Assembly: GCA_027488215.1 (NCBI GenBank)
Contig: JAIYCB010000044.1
Span: 62,001 to 126,000 of the forward strand
DNA from: Comamonadaceae bacterium
GTDB lineage: Bacteria; Pseudomonadota; Gammaproteobacteria; Burkholderiales; Burkholderiaceae_C
Reading direction: 5' to 3'
Length of the DNA stretch: 64,000 bases
Position numbers and translations under genes: made by a program. Under the pieces are notes generated by a model, which did no database searches, was not told where the DNA came from, and saw only the letters and a list, made by a program, of their open reading frames with translations. Position 1 is the first letter of the stretch; every line of letters begins with the position of its first letter. Positions 10,348 through 21,238 of the stretch are shown one piece after another.

Positions 10348-11309
10348 GCAACGCCCCATCGCCTGTGCGGCATTACCTTCAATTCACTGACCTGAGTGCC
10401 GACGAATACGCGCACGTCTTGACCCGCGCTGCCGAGATCAAACGCAAGTTCAAAGCCTACGAGAAGTACCACCCGCTGGCCGACCGCACGCTGGCGATGA
10501 TTTTTGAAAAAGCCAGTACCCGCACCCGCGTGAGCTTTGAAGCCGGCATGTACCAGCTCGGCGGCTCGGTGGTGCACCTGACCACCGGCGACAGCCAGCT
10601 GGGCCGCTCCGAGCCCATAGAAGACAGCGCCCGCGTCATCAGCCGTATGACCGACATCGTGATGATCCGCACCTTTGGCCAGGACAAGATCGAGCGCTTT
10701 GCCTCGCACTCGCGTGTGCCCGTCATCAACGGCCTCACCAACGAGTTCCACCCCTGCCAGATCCTGGCCGACATCTTCACCTTCATCGAGCACCGTGGCT
10801 CACTCGGGGCCGGAGGCAACGTCCTCGACTGTCTCCAGGGCAAGGTAGTGGCCTGGGTCGGCGACGGCAACAACATGGCCAACACCTGGCTGCAAGCGGC
10901 CGAATTGCTGGGCTTCACGGTACACCTGAGCACCCCCAGCGGCTACGAAGTCGATCAAACCGTCGCGGGCCTGCGCAGCAATGCCAGCTACAAAGTGTTC
11001 AAAGATCCACAAGACGCCTGTCGAGGCGCCGACCTGGTCACCACCGATGTGTGGACCAGCATGGGCTACGAGGCCGAAAACGAAGCCCGCAAAAAAGCCT
11101 TTGCCGACTGGTGTGTGGACGAAGCCATGATGCAAGCAGCCAAACCCGACGCCCTGTTCATGCACTGCCTGCCCGCCCACCGCGGTGAAGAAGTCAGTGC
11201 CGAAGTCATTGACGGCCCGCAATCGGTCGTGTGGGACGAAGCCGAAAACCGAATGCATGTGCAAAAAGCCCTCATGGAGTTTTTGCTCTTGGGCCGCGTG
11301 AACGTCTGA
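10344..11309 (+). CDS. argF: Ornithine carbamoyltransferase
   Basis: FEKASTRTRVSFEAGMYQLGG, FHPCQILADI, MHCLPAHRGEEVSAEVIDG; ATGA overlap with argD. Confidence 0.95.
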   Translation: MSNAPSPVRHYLQFTDLSADEYAHVLTRAAEIKRKFKAYEKYHPLADRTLAMIFEKASTRTRVSFEAGMYQLGGSVVHLTTGDSQLGRSEPIEDSARVISRMTDIVMIRTFGQDKIERFASHSRVPVINGLTNEFHPCQILADIFTFIEHRGSLGAGGNVLDCLQGKVVAWVGDGNNMANTWLQAAELLGFTVHLSTPSGYEVDQTVAGLRSNASYKVFKDPQDACRGADLVTTDVWTSMGYEAENEARKKAFADWCVDEAMMQAAKPDALFMHCLPAHRGEEVSAEVIDGPQSVVWDEAENRMHVQKALMEFLLLGRVNV

Positions 11310-11310
11310 C

Positions 11311-11619
11311 ATGTCCGCCTGCACCACCTGTGGCGCTTGCTGCGTGAGCTTTCGAGTGGACTTTTCCGTTTACGAATACGAAGACGGCGGCGGCGATGTG
11401 CCCGCTGGGCTGGCCTCGCCCATCACTGAGCACACCTGCCGCATGCGCGGCACCGACCACAGCCCACCACGCTGTGCCGCGCTTTATGGCAAAACTGGCG
11501 AGAAAGCCATTTGTGGCATTTACGAATGGCGACCTTCGCCCTGCCGTGAGTTTGAAGAAGGCAGCCCTGCCTGCGAGCAAGCCCGCCGCCGCCACGGCCT
11601 GACTGCGCTGAACGTCTGA
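11311..11619 (+). CDS. YkgJ family cysteine cluster protein
   Basis: CTTCGACCVSFRVDFS ... CGIYEWRPSPCREFEEGSPACEQAR cysteine pattern. Confidence 0.82.
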   Translation: MSACTTCGACCVSFRVDFSVYEYEDGGGDVPAGLASPITEHTCRMRGTDHSPPRCAALYGKTGEKAICGIYEWRPSPCREFEEGSPACEQARRRHGLTALNV

Positions 11620-11682
11620 ATTTCACGGTTGTTGGAAATAACCGACACCACAGTATTTTGTGGGGTGCTACCTTCGCACACC

Positions 11683-12309
11683 ATGAAAAAACTTTGGGAC
11701 ATTTCCCCGCCTGTTGATGCGCAAAGCCCGGTATTTCCGGGCGACACACCTTACACCCAGCAATGGGCCGCCACGCTGTCGGACACCTGCCCCGTGAACG
11801 TGAGCGCCATCACCTTGTCGCCCCATGTGGGGGCGCACGCCGATGCGCCGCTGCACTACGACCCGCAAGGTGCGGCCGTGGGCGCTTTGGACCTGCAGCC
11901 CTTTCTGGGCCGTTGCCGCGTCATCCATGCGCTCAACGCCAGCCCACTCATCACCTTGGCGCACTTGCAGGATGCACTGTCCGATCTGCCCCCACGCGTG
12001 CTGGTACGCACTTACCGCCAGTTTCCACTCGGGCAGTTCGACACCCATCTCACCGGATTTGACCCCGTCTGCGTCCAGCACTTGGCCGATCTGGGCGTGA
12101 TGCTGATTGGCACCGACAGCGCCAGCATCGATCCGGCCGAGAGCAAAGCCCTGCCAAGTCACCAAGTGATCCGCCAACGCGGCTTGCGCGTGCTGGAAAA
12201 CCTCCTGCTCGATGAGGTGCCCGAAGGCGATTACGAGCTGATCGCCCTGCCCCTCAAACTCATGACCGCGGATGCGAGCCCGGTGCGTGCTGTCTTGCGC
12301 GAACTTTAA
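11683..12309 (+). CDS. kynB: Arylformamidase (kynurenine formamidase)
   Basis: MKKLWDISPPVDAQSPVFPGDTPY, SPHVGAHADAPLHYD; upstream of kynU and kynA. Confidence 0.93.
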   Translation: MKKLWDISPPVDAQSPVFPGDTPYTQQWAATLSDTCPVNVSAITLSPHVGAHADAPLHYDPQGAAVGALDLQPFLGRCRVIHALNASPLITLAHLQDALSDLPPRVLVRTYRQFPLGQFDTHLTGFDPVCVQHLADLGVMLIGTDSASIDPAESKALPSHQVIRQRGLRVLENLLLDEVPEGDYELIALPLKLMTADASPVRAVLREL

Positions 12310-12332
12310 AAACCATTCAGGGACAAACCACC

Positions 12333-13619
12333 ATGATGAACCTCACCCCCAGCCTGCATGACTGTGAATTGCTCGACGCGCAAGACCCGCTGCGCTCAAT
12401 GCGTGATCAATTTGACTTGCCCGCTGGCGTGATCTACCTCGACGGCAACTCGCTGGGCGTGCTGCCCAAAACCGCGCCAGCCCGCGTAGCCCATGCCGTG
12501 ACACACGAATGGGGGCAAGATCTGATCAAGAGCTGGAACAGCGCGGGCTGGTTCACCCTGCCCCAGCGCGTGGGCGACAAAATCGCCCGCGTGATTGGGG
12601 CTCAGCCGGGTGAAGTGGTGGCCGCCGACAGCACTTCTATCAACCTGTTCAAGGTGCTGGCCGCTGCGCTGCACATCGCCGCCGCAGACCACCCGCACAA
12701 AAAGAAGATCGTCAGCGAACGCAGCAACTTCCCCACCGACCTCTACATCGCAGAAGCCTTGTGCAAAGAACGCGGCTTCACACTGCAACTGGTCGAGGCC
12801 GACGAGATCGCCGCCGCCCTGCAAGCCGATGTGGCGGTGCTCATGCTCACGCATGTGAACTACCGCACAGGCGCCATGCACGACATGCAGGCCCTCACCG
12901 CGCAAGCCCATGCGCACGGCATCCTCACCGTGTGGGACCTGGCGCACAGCGCAGGCGCGGTGCCGGTTGACCTGAACGGCTCAGGCGCCGACTTTGCCGT
13001 GGGCTGCGGCTACAAATACTTGAACGGTGGCCCCGGTGCCCCGGCTTTTGTATGGGTGCACCCGCAACACACTGACCGTTTCTGGCAGCCTCTGGCCGGA
13101 TGGTGGGGCCATGCCGCGCCCTTTGCCTTCACGCCCGACTACCAACCCGCCCAAGGCATCACCCGCTACCAGTGCGGCACCCAACCCATCCTGAGCCTGA
13201 CCGCGCTCGATTGCGGGCTGGACGCTTTTTTGAGTGCCGAAGCGCAGGGTGGCATGGCTTCGCTGCGCCAAAAGTCATTGGCGCTCACGGGCCTCTTCAT
13301 GCAGCTGGTGCGCACGCGCTTGCACGGTCACGGCTTTGGCATCGCAACACCTGCGCAAGAAGGCCTGCGCGGCTCGCAAGTGAGTTTGACCCACGCCGAA
13401 GGCGCTTACGCCATCGTGCAAGCCTTGATCGCACGCGGCGTGATCGGTGACTTCCGCGCGGGCGATGGCGGCCAACACCCGGACATCTTGCGTTTTGGGT
13501 TCACGCCGCTTTACATCGGTTACGCCGATGTATGGCATGCGGCCGAGCACCTGTGCCAAGTCATGCAAAGTGGTGAGTGGCAAGACGCCCGCTTTGCCCA
13601 GAAAAACGCCGTGACCTGA
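12333..13619 (+). CDS. kynU: Kynureninase
   Basis: [60 protein letters not shown]. Confidence 0.95.
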   Translation: MMNLTPSLHDCELLDAQDPLRSMRDQFDLPAGVIYLDGNSLGVLPKTAPARVAHAVTHEWGQDLIKSWNSAGWFTLPQRVGDKIARVIGAQPGEVVAADSTSINLFKVLAAALHIAAADHPHKKKIVSERSNFPTDLYIAEALCKERGFTLQLVEADEIAAALQADVAVLMLTHVNYRTGAMHDMQALTAQAHAHGILTVWDLAHSAGAVPVDLNGSGADFAVGCGYKYLNGGPGAPAFVWVHPQHTDRFWQPLAGWWGHAAPFAFTPDYQPAQGITRYQCGTQPILSLTALDCGLDAFLSAEAQGGMASLRQKSLALTGLFMQLVRTRLHGHGFGIATPAQEGLRGSQVSLTHAEGAYAIVQALIARGVIGDFRAGDGGQHPDILRFGFTPLYIGYADVWHAAEHLCQVMQSGEWQDARFAQKNAVT

Positions 13620-13629
13620 AAGGCCCGAC

Positions 13630-14514
13630 ATGAGTTCCTGCCCTTTCTCCGCCACCAACACAGCCAGCGCCAGCACAGCGCCCGGCGAGCGCATCGTGCA
13701 AGAAGAAAAAGCCCAGCTCGACTTTGACGGGCGCATGAGCTACGGCGACTACCTGCAGCTCGACGCCATCTTGAATGCGCAACAACCGCTCTCGCCCGAC
13801 CACAACGAGATGCTGTTCATCGTGCAGCACCAAACCAGCGAGTTGTGGATGAAGTTGATGCTGCACGAGCTTCAAGCGGCCATGCACAACATCGCGGCCG
13901 ATGAACTGCCCGACGCCTTCAAGAAGCTCGCCCGCGTCAGCCGGGTCATGGAGCAACTGGTGCACGCCTGGGATGTGCTGGCCACGATGACACCGCCCGA
14001 GTACAGCGCCATCCGCCCTTACCTGGCGCAATCGAGCGGCTTTCAGAGCTGGCAATACCGCTGCATCGAGTTTGCGATGGGCAACAAGAACGCCGCCATG
14101 CTGCAGCCCCACGCCCACCGGCCCGATCTTTCGGCCATCGTGCAGGCGACCTACGAAGCTCCGTCGCTGTACGACGAGTGCTTGCGCCTTTTAAAGCGAC
14201 GTGGCTTGGCTGTGCCCGACAGCCACACCCAACGCGACTGGCGTCAGCCCTACCCAGCCAGCGAAGCCGTTGAAAGCGCCTGGCTGCAGGTCTACCGTGC
14301 GCCCCAGCAGCACTGGGATTTGTATCAAATGGGCGAAGAGCTGACCGACCTGGAAGATGCTTTTCGCTTATGGCGTTTTCGTCATGTCACCACGGTGGAA
14401 CGCGTGATCGGCTTCAAACGCGGCACGGGCGGCACGGGCGGCGTGAGCTATCTGCGCAAGATGCTGGATGTGGTGCTTTTTCCAGAAATCTGGACGCTGC
14501 GCACTCAGCTGTGA
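13630..14514 (+). CDS. kynA: Tryptophan 2,3-dioxygenase
   Basis: [65 protein letters not shown]. Confidence 0.96.
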   Translation: MSSCPFSATNTASASTAPGERIVQEEKAQLDFDGRMSYGDYLQLDAILNAQQPLSPDHNEMLFIVQHQTSELWMKLMLHELQAAMHNIAADELPDAFKKLARVSRVMEQLVHAWDVLATMTPPEYSAIRPYLAQSSGFQSWQYRCIEFAMGNKNAAMLQPHAHRPDLSAIVQATYEAPSLYDECLRLLKRRGLAVPDSHTQRDWRQPYPASEAVESAWLQVYRAPQQHWDLYQMGEELTDLEDAFRLWRFRHVTTVERVIGFKRGTGGTGGVSYLRKMLDVVLFPEIWTLRTQL

Positions 14515-14612
14515 AGACGCCCTCCCAAGAATGACCCGGCTCTGAACAATGGGGCACCGACAAGTGTATTCATTTGCACTAACATGCCTGCTTCCGTCAT
14601 TGGGGAGAATCC

Positions 14613-15080
14613 GTGCAACTGAACATCAACGGCCAAAGCCGCACATCCACCGCCGACCCGCGCATGCCCCTGCTTTGGGTACTTCGCGACGAACTCAACC
14701 TCACGGGCACCAAGTTCGGCTGCGGCATCGCCGCTTGCGGAGCCTGCACGGTGCATGTGGGCGGCCAACCCGTCCGTTCGTGCGTGATGCCCGTGTCGGC
14801 TGTGGCCAATCAACCCATCAAAACCATCGAGTCCCTGGGCACGGCAGAAAAGCCGCACCCCCTGCAAGCGGCCTGGATCGCTGAGCAAGTCCCGCAATGC
14901 GGTTACTGCCAAAGCGGCATGCTGATGGCCGCCGCTGCCCTGCTCGACAAAAACCCCAAGCCCAGCGACGCCGACATCGACGCCGCCATGACCAACCTGT
15001 GCCGCTGCGGCACTTATCAGCGCGTGCGCGCCGCCGTCCACCGCGCTGCAGCGCAAATGAAGAATGGCGGTGCCGCATGA
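14613..15080 (+). CDS. (2Fe-2S)-binding subunit of a xanthine-dehydrogenase-family molybdenum hydroxylase (IorA-like)
   Basis: GTKFGCGIAACGACTVHVGGQPVRSC and CGYCQSGMLMAA...NLCRCGTYQRVR cluster motifs. Confidence 0.88.
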   Translation: MQLNINGQSRTSTADPRMPLLWVLRDELNLTGTKFGCGIAACGACTVHVGGQPVRSCVMPVSAVANQPIKTIESLGTAEKPHPLQAAWIAEQVPQCGYCQSGMLMAAAALLDKNPKPSDADIDAAMTNLCRCGTYQRVRAAVHRAAAQMKNGGAA

Positions 15081-17344
15081 AACGCCGCACCTGGTTACTC
15101 AGCGCACTCGGCGCGACCGGCGCATTGGTCGTCGGCTGGGGCGTCATGCCCGCACGCTCACGTTTGGGCTCACCCGAACTCATGCTGAAAACCCAAGGCG
15201 ATGTGGCCTTGAACGGTTGGATCAAGATCGCCGCCGACGGCGCAGTGGTGCTGGCCATGCCCCGCAGCGAAATGGGCCAAGGCGTGCACACGGCGCTGGC
15301 CATGCTGGTGGCCGAAGAACTCGATGTGCCCCTGAACCGTGTGCGTCTGGAGCAAGCCGGTGGCGACAGCATTTACGGCAATGTGGCCATGCTGGTGGCC
15401 AGCCTGCCCTTTCACCCGCTGGACAGCGAAGGCGAGCACAAGCCCACCAAGATCAAGATGGGTGAATGGCTGGTGGGCAAAGTCGCGCGAGAACTGGGCC
15501 TCAACGCCACCGGTGGCTCGTCTTCGATCGCCGACCTGTGGGACCCTATGCGCATGGCCGCTGCCACCGCACGCGCCAGTCTGTTGCAAGCGGCTGCTGC
15601 GACATGGAAAGTGCCCGCCAGCGAAATCACCGTGACCCAGGGCGTGATGCAACACGCTTCGGGCAAATCGGCGCATTACGGTCAGATGGTGGCCGCTGCA
15701 TCGGGCAGCACGCCCTCGGGCATCCAAACCAAACCGCGGGAGAAGTGGCAGCTCATCGGTCAACCCGCCCCTCGCACCGACATCCCCTCCAAAGTCACAG
15801 GGCAAGCCACTTTCGGCTTGGACGTGCGTCTGCCCGGCATGCTGTTTGCCGCCGTGCAGATGTGCCCCATGCTGGGCGGCAGCGCTGGGTCCATGGACAC
15901 GAAAGACGCCTTGGCGTTGAAAGGTGTTTCCAAAGTTTTGCCGCTTGACGCTTGGGGTGGCGGCACGGGGGGTTTGGCCGTGGTGGGACAAACCACCTGG
16001 CACGCACGCCAAGGCGTGCAGGCCGTCAAAGTGCAGTGGCAGCCCCCTGCCTCGGGCACATTAGACTCACAGCGCATCCAGGCCAACCTGCTCAAGGCTT
16101 TGAACGAAGAGAGCGGCTTCACCTTCCATGAACAAGGCGTGCCCACCCAAGCCGAAAAAGCCGCTACCACCCGCCTCGATGCCCTGTACCAAGCGCCCTA
16201 CCTGGCCCACGTGACGTTGGAGCCGATGAACTGCACGGCGCAATTCAAAGACGGCAAGGTCGAGATCTGGGTGCCCACGCAAGTGCCGCAAATGGCGCGC
16301 GACATGGCCGCCAAAGTAGCCAAGGTGGACAAAGAGAAAGTGACGGTCAACGTCACCCAACTGGGCGGTGGATTCGGTCGTCGCCTGGACGTCGACTTTG
16401 TCGGCCAAGCCGTGCAAGTGGCCATGGCCTGCGAAGGCCAGCCGGTACAGCTGAGCTGGTCGCGTGAAGAAGACATGAAGCACGACTTTTACCGACCCAT
16501 GCACCTGGCCAAGTTCCAGGCTTCACTGGACGACAAAGGCGAAGTCACCAGCCTGCGCATCAAGTCGGCCGGTGACGCCATCACCCCACGCTGGATGGCG
16601 CGTGCAGCGCCTCACCTGTCGGGCCCCATCGACATGCCCGACAAAACCACCTCCGAAGGCCTGTTCGATTTGCCCTACGGTTTTGCCAGTCAACACATGA
16701 GCCATGTGGCCACGAAGTCCGGCGCGCCCGTAGGCTTTTGGCGCTCGGTCGGCCATTCGCACAACGCCTTCTTTTCGGAAAGCTTCATCGATGAGCTGGC
16801 CGCCGCCACCCAACAAGACCCGCTGGCCTTCCGCTTGAAGCTGTTGAAAGAGGCGCCGCGCTACGCCGCTGTGCTGAAGCTGGCGGCCGACAAAGCGGGC
16901 TGGGGCACAACACTGCCCGCAGGCCGTGCGCGGGGCATCGCGCTGCACAAATCCTTTGGCTCCATCGTGGCGCAAGTGGCCGAGGTCTCGTTGACCGAAG
17001 GCCAGATCCGCGTGCACCGTGTAGTCTGCGCCATCGACTGTGGCACCGTCGTCAACCCCGGCACCGTGGCCCAGCAAATGGAAAGCAGCGTGGTCTTTGC
17101 CCTGAGCGCCGCGCTTTTCGGCAAGATCGACATCGTGGGCGGCGTGGTCCAACAAAGCAACTTTGCTGACGCCCCCATGCTCACGCTCAACCAGACCCCG
17201 GTGGTGGAAACCCACATCGTGCCCAGCACCCGCCACCCGGCTGGCGTGGGCGAACCTGCCGTACCGCCCTTGGCCCCGGCAGTGGGCAATGCCTTGTTTG
17301 CCCTCACAGGCAAGCGACAAAGGGCCTTGCCTTTGGGGGTGTGA
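15077..17344 (+). CDS. Molybdopterin-binding subunit of a xanthine-dehydrogenase-family oxidoreductase (IorB-like), Tat-like signal
   Basis: MKRRTWLLSALGATGALVVGW leader; LGGGFGRRLDVDFVGQAVQVA, GFWRSVGHSHNAFFSESFIDELA; ATGA overlap with the 2Fe-2S subunit. Confidence 0.88.
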   Translation: MKRRTWLLSALGATGALVVGWGVMPARSRLGSPELMLKTQGDVALNGWIKIAADGAVVLAMPRSEMGQGVHTALAMLVAEELDVPLNRVRLEQAGGDSIYGNVAMLVASLPFHPLDSEGEHKPTKIKMGEWLVGKVARELGLNATGGSSSIADLWDPMRMAAATARASLLQAAAATWKVPASEITVTQGVMQHASGKSAHYGQMVAAASGSTPSGIQTKPREKWQLIGQPAPRTDIPSKVTGQATFGLDVRLPGMLFAAVQMCPMLGGSAGSMDTKDALALKGVSKVLPLDAWGGGTGGLAVVGQTTWHARQGVQAVKVQWQPPASGTLDSQRIQANLLKALNEESGFTFHEQGVPTQAEKAATTRLDALYQAPYLAHVTLEPMNCTAQFKDGKVEIWVPTQVPQMARDMAAKVAKVDKEKVTVNVTQLGGGFGRRLDVDFVGQAVQVAMACEGQPVQLSWSREEDMKHDFYRPMHLAKFQASLDDKGEVTSLRIKSAGDAITPRWMARAAPHLSGPIDMPDKTTSEGLFDLPYGFASQHMSHVATKSGAPVGFWRSVGHSHNAFFSESFIDELAAATQQDPLAFRLKLLKEAPRYAAVLKLAADKAGWGTTLPAGRARGIALHKSFGSIVAQVAEVSLTEGQIRVHRVVCAIDCGTVVNPGTVAQQMESSVVFALSAALFGKIDIVGGVVQQSNFADAPMLTLNQTPVVETHIVPSTRHPAGVGEPAVPPLAPAVGNALFALTGKRQRALPLGV

Positions 17345-17346
17345 GC

Positions 17347-18576
17347 TCAGCCTCCACGCAGCGTCTTGAGGATTTTTTGGCCGCCACGGCCATTAACTTC
17401 CATGCCAAGACGCTGTTGTTCGGCGCGGATCGCCTCGCGAGATTTTTCGCCCAGCATGCCGTCGATGGGGCCGATGTCGTGGCCGCGCATCGTCAGCAGG
17501 CCTTGCAGCTCACGCCGCTCGGCACGTGACAGACCCGCGTCGTCGGTGGGCCAAGGCGTGGCGAAGGAGCCACCGCCACGCAGGCGGTCGCTCAAGTGGG
17601 CAATCGCCAATCCGTAGCTTTCGGCGGCGTTGTAGCTGTAGAGCGCATCAAAGTTGCGCGTTACCAAAAACGCCGGGCCGTTGGCACCGGCCAAGGTCAG
17701 CAAGCCCACGTTGCCTAAACTTTCTGGCAAGGCAGAACCATCGATGCGGCGCACGCCACGGGCAGCCCAGTCGGCCACTGGACGCTTGGTGCGCCTGCCC
17801 TCACCCGCCAAAGAGATGCCTGCTGGCAACTTCACCTCGATGCCCCAGGGCAGGCCTCGCTGCCAGCCGGCTCGGGCCAAAAAGTTGGCCGTGGAGCCCA
17901 GCGCGTCCACGCTGCTGTCCATGAGGTCGGCGCGGCCGTCACCGTCAAAGTCAACCGCCAGGCGTTCAAAGGTGGTGGGCATGAACTGGGTGTGCCCAAA
18001 GGCCCCCGCCCATGAGCCCACAAAACGCTCGGGCGCAATGTGCCCAGCTTGCAAAATGCGCAGCGCAGCAAAAAATTCGCCCCTGAAAAAGCTTTGACGC
18101 CGCCCGTGGCACGACAGCGTGCCCAGTGCTTGCACCAACGGGTACTTGCCAAATGTCTGCCCGAAATTGCTCTCCACGCCCCACACCGCCACCACCGTGG
18201 CCGGGTCCACGCCAAAACGCTCTTCGGCACGCACCAGCGCCTGGCGGTGCTGCGTCAAACGCGCCGCACCATCGCTCACGCGCTCCTCGTCCACCAGCGC
18301 CGACATGTAGTCCCAAATGGCGGTGCGAAATTCGGGCTGAAAGTTCAGCTTTTCGATCACGCTGAAGTCGGCCTGCAAGCCGGCCGTATGACGCGCCCAA
18401 GTGGCGTCGCTCACCTTGCCTGTGCGCGCCGCCGGACGCAGTTCGGCCATGCAAGCCGACAAATCGGTGTTTTGCGCCCAAGCTAAAGGGGCGAGCCATG
18501 CGCTGGCCAGCACCGCGCTCATGGCAGCAGCTCGAAACAGCGCCTTGGTGCATGGCTTGGATGGACGTGGAGTCAT
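17347..18576 (-). CDS. Lytic murein transglycosylase (MltB family) with C-terminal peptidoglycan-binding domain
   Basis: VVAVWGVESNFGQTFGKYPLVQALGTLSCHGRRQSFFRGEFFAALRIL, GSWAGAFGHTQFMPTTFERLAVDFDGDGRADLMDS; signal peptide from Met at 18576. Confidence 0.9.
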   Translation of the reverse strand: MTPRPSKPCTKALFRAAAMSAVLASAWLAPLAWAQNTDLSACMAELRPAARTGKVSDATWARHTAGLQADFSVIEKLNFQPEFRTAIWDYMSALVDEERVSDGAARLTQHRQALVRAEERFGVDPATVVAVWGVESNFGQTFGKYPLVQALGTLSCHGRRQSFFRGEFFAALRILQAGHIAPERFVGSWAGAFGHTQFMPTTFERLAVDFDGDGRADLMDSSVDALGSTANFLARAGWQRGLPWGIEVKLPAGISLAGEGRRTKRPVADWAARGVRRIDGSALPESLGNVGLLTLAGANGPAFLVTRNFDALYSYNAAESYGLAIAHLSDRLRGGGSFATPWPTDDAGLSRAERRELQGLLTMRGHDIGPIDGMLGEKSREAIRAEQQRLGMEVNGRGGQKILKTLRGG

Positions 18577-18664
18577 GAGGAAAAGTCCCTGAGAGTTTGT
18601 AGGCGTGTGAATGCGCGCCAGCGAATGTTCAGCGGAAAGCAGACGAACGGCAAAGGCCTGGCGT

Positions 18665-19876
18665 TCACCGGTCCAAGGGTGCCCCGCCACCATACAACCA
18701 AGGCACATCCATCAACCGTTCGCCCAAGAGCCGCATCGACAGGTTGCGCCCCAGTGCCACCAAGCCTTCGGCATGGAAGATGCGGCCGTTGCGGATGGCA
18801 CGCGCTTGCACGCGGGCGTTGCGCGCCCAACGCTGCTCGGCATAGGCCTGCAGCTGCCCAGACACAGATGCGCTGCCAGCGCTCAAGCAATGCGCAAGCG
18901 CCTGCGCGTCTTCGATCGCCATGCCCGCGCCTTGGGCCAGATAGGGGCGCATCGGGTGCGCCGCGTCGCCCAGCAAGGCCACGCGGCCTTGCGCCATCTG
19001 GCTGGCCTCGCTCAAGGGCGCACGGTCATGCAGCGCCCACTGCCGCCAAGCAGGCACCGATGCCAATCTTTCATGCAAATCACGCCCCACCGCGCCCATC
19101 GCCTGAATCAGCGCCTGAGTGTGCCCGACGGCATCCCAGGTTTCGGCCTGCGCTGGTTTCTCGCCCTGCACGATGGCCACCAGATTGAGCCACTGCCCGC
19201 TGCGCACAGGGTAATGCACCACATGCAGGCGCGGGCCCATCCAGACGGTGACTTCATCTGAGCGCAAATGCGCGGGCAAATCTTTCTGCGCCACCAGTGC
19301 CCGGTAAGCCAAATGCCCGGTGAAGCGGGCTGGTGCATCGCCCAGCAACTGCTGGCGCACAGCGCTCCACACACCGTCGGCACCGATCAGGGCATCGGCA
19401 TGCACGCTGGGTTCATCGGCAGAATTCACCTCCACACCACCAGCGGTCTCGCGCCAGCCTTGCACCGTCTGGCCCAAACGCACTTGCACGCCTGCGGCCA
19501 ATGCGGCATCGTGCAGCAGATTTTGCAAGTCGGCGCGGTGGATGGTGGCGTAAGGTGCACCATACAAGGCCTGCGCCCGCTCGCCCAGGGGCAAATTGCC
19601 CAGCACTTGCCCCGTCTGAGCATCCCGCGCTTGCAATCGCGTGGGGAAAGCCGCTACCTGTACCAGCGCGTCGCCCAAGCCCCAGACCTGCAAAATGCGC
19701 GTCACATTGGGACCGATCTGGATACCCGCGCCCACCTCGCTCAGCTGCTGTGAGCGCTCGAACAACTCCACCGGCACACCCTTTCGGGCACACGCCAAAG
19801 CAGCAGCCAGCCCACCGATGCCACCACCGGCGACCACAACTTGATGGAGCCTAGATGGGGCCATGTTGCTTGTCAT
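18665..19876 (-). CDS. FAD-dependent monooxygenase (salicylate/3-hydroxybenzoate hydroxylase-like)
   Basis: VVVAGGGIGGLAAALACARKGVPVELFER, DALIGADGVWSAVRQQ, VALLGDAAHPMRPYLAQGAGMAIEDAQALA. Confidence 0.85.
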   Translation of the reverse strand: MTSNMAPSRLHQVVVAGGGIGGLAAALACARKGVPVELFERSQQLSEVGAGIQIGPNVTRILQVWGLGDALVQVAAFPTRLQARDAQTGQVLGNLPLGERAQALYGAPYATIHRADLQNLLHDAALAAGVQVRLGQTVQGWRETAGGVEVNSADEPSVHADALIGADGVWSAVRQQLLGDAPARFTGHLAYRALVAQKDLPAHLRSDEVTVWMGPRLHVVHYPVRSGQWLNLVAIVQGEKPAQAETWDAVGHTQALIQAMGAVGRDLHERLASVPAWRQWALHDRAPLSEASQMAQGRVALLGDAAHPMRPYLAQGAGMAIEDAQALAHCLSAGSASVSGQLQAYAEQRWARNARVQARAIRNGRIFHAEGLVALGRNLSMRLLGERLMDVPWLYGGGAPLDR

Positions 19877-20050
19877 GCGTCCATTGTGCCCCGGCTGGGG
19901 AGGAGGTCTCAGGCGACCATCACCCACCCATCAGCAAAAGCAAGCCCTGCACCACTGAAAATTTCCGGTCATGTGAGACCAGAGCAGCCGCGCCGATGAA
20001 CAGCGCCGGGCATGGGTCTGGGCTGGCTTTCAAGGTCGGAGTAAACCGCC

Positions 20051-21046
20051 TCAGCGTCCGTTCAATGGATAAGAGGGATCGTTGTAACCGGGTGTGGACG
20101 GATGACCCGGAGCCACCAAGCTGTTGACCAAGGCCTCGTCTTCTGCAGTGATTTCAACGTCCAGCGCCCCGGCGTAATCTTGCCACTGAGCCAGGGTGCG
20201 GGGGCCCGCGATGACCGCGCTGACATGGCGGTTGGCCAGCACCCAGGCGGTGGCAAAGTGGGCCAACGACACGCCCTTGCGCTCGCAATGCTGACGCAGG
20301 GTTTGCGCAATATGCAACGACTCGGCACGAAACTCGGTCTCCATGATGCGCTTGTCGCCACGGGCGGCTCGGCTGCCTTCTGTAGGCGTCTGTCCTGGCG
20401 CATATTTGCCCGTGAGAACCCCACGCGCGATGGGGCTGTAAGGCACCACGCCCAGGCCGTAATGACCACAGGCCTCCAGAATCTCCACCTCGGGCAAACG
20501 GTTCAGCAGGTTGTAATAAGGCTGACACACGACGGGGCCAGGCATGTTCATCTGACGGGCCATGTTGACCATCTCGGCAATACGCCAGCCTCTGAAATTG
20601 GACACGCCCCAATAGCGGATCTTGCCCTGGCGCAGCAAAGCCTCGATGCCCCGCAGGGGCTCCTCCAGGTTCATGCCGTTGTAGTCGCGGTGCAGGTAAT
20701 AAATGTCCAAATGGTCAGTGTCCAGGCGACGCAGACTGTCTTCACAGGCGCGCAGCATCCAAGTGCGCGAATAGCCTTGATGGTTGGGCTGGGTCGACAT
20801 CGGGTTACCGACCTTGCTGGCCAAGACCCAGTGCTGACGTTGCCCTTTGATCACCTGACCGACGATCTCTTCGGATTTTCCCAGCGTGTAAATGTCGGCG
20901 GTGTCAATGAAATTGCAGCCCTTTTCTTGCGCATCGGCCACGATGGAGCGCGCATCCTCGAGCGGCGTCTGGTCACCGAACATCATGGTGCCCAAACAAA
21001 GGCGGGAAACTTTCAGGGAGCTTTTGCCCAAGGTGGTGAATTTCAT
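20051..21046 (-). CDS. Aldo/keto reductase
   Basis: MKFTTLGKSSLKVSRLCLGTMMFGDQTPLEDA, FIDTADIYTLGKSEEIVGQ, DIYYLHRDYNGMNLEE. Confidence 0.88.
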   Translation of the reverse strand: MKFTTLGKSSLKVSRLCLGTMMFGDQTPLEDARSIVADAQEKGCNFIDTADIYTLGKSEEIVGQVIKGQRQHWVLASKVGNPMSTQPNHQGYSRTWMLRACEDSLRRLDTDHLDIYYLHRDYNGMNLEEPLRGIEALLRQGKIRYWGVSNFRGWRIAEMVNMARQMNMPGPVVCQPYYNLLNRLPEVEILEACGHYGLGVVPYSPIARGVLTGKYAPGQTPTEGSRAARGDKRIMETEFRAESLHIAQTLRQHCERKGVSLAHFATAWVLANRHVSAVIAGPRTLAQWQDYAGALDVEITAEDEALVNSLVAPGHPSTPGYNDPSYPLNGR

Positions 21047-21238
21047 GGGTGTCCTTAAGGTGAGCGTTTCGGCATCGAAGGCTAAACCCATTGCACAACC
21101 TATGCTGTCACCTGCGCAAAGTCTGCCAAGTCGTGAGGCACCTCAACCAATCCAGGTTTGGATCGATTCCCGCCCCCCAAAAACCAGTCTTGACTGTGCA
21201 CAAGCCGAATAGCTTCGACAGCACACTGGCGGCTGCAT

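Noticed and set aside
9534-10793. 419-aa minus-strand ORF
   Set aside because: Antisense to argD/argF, no recognisable protein features.
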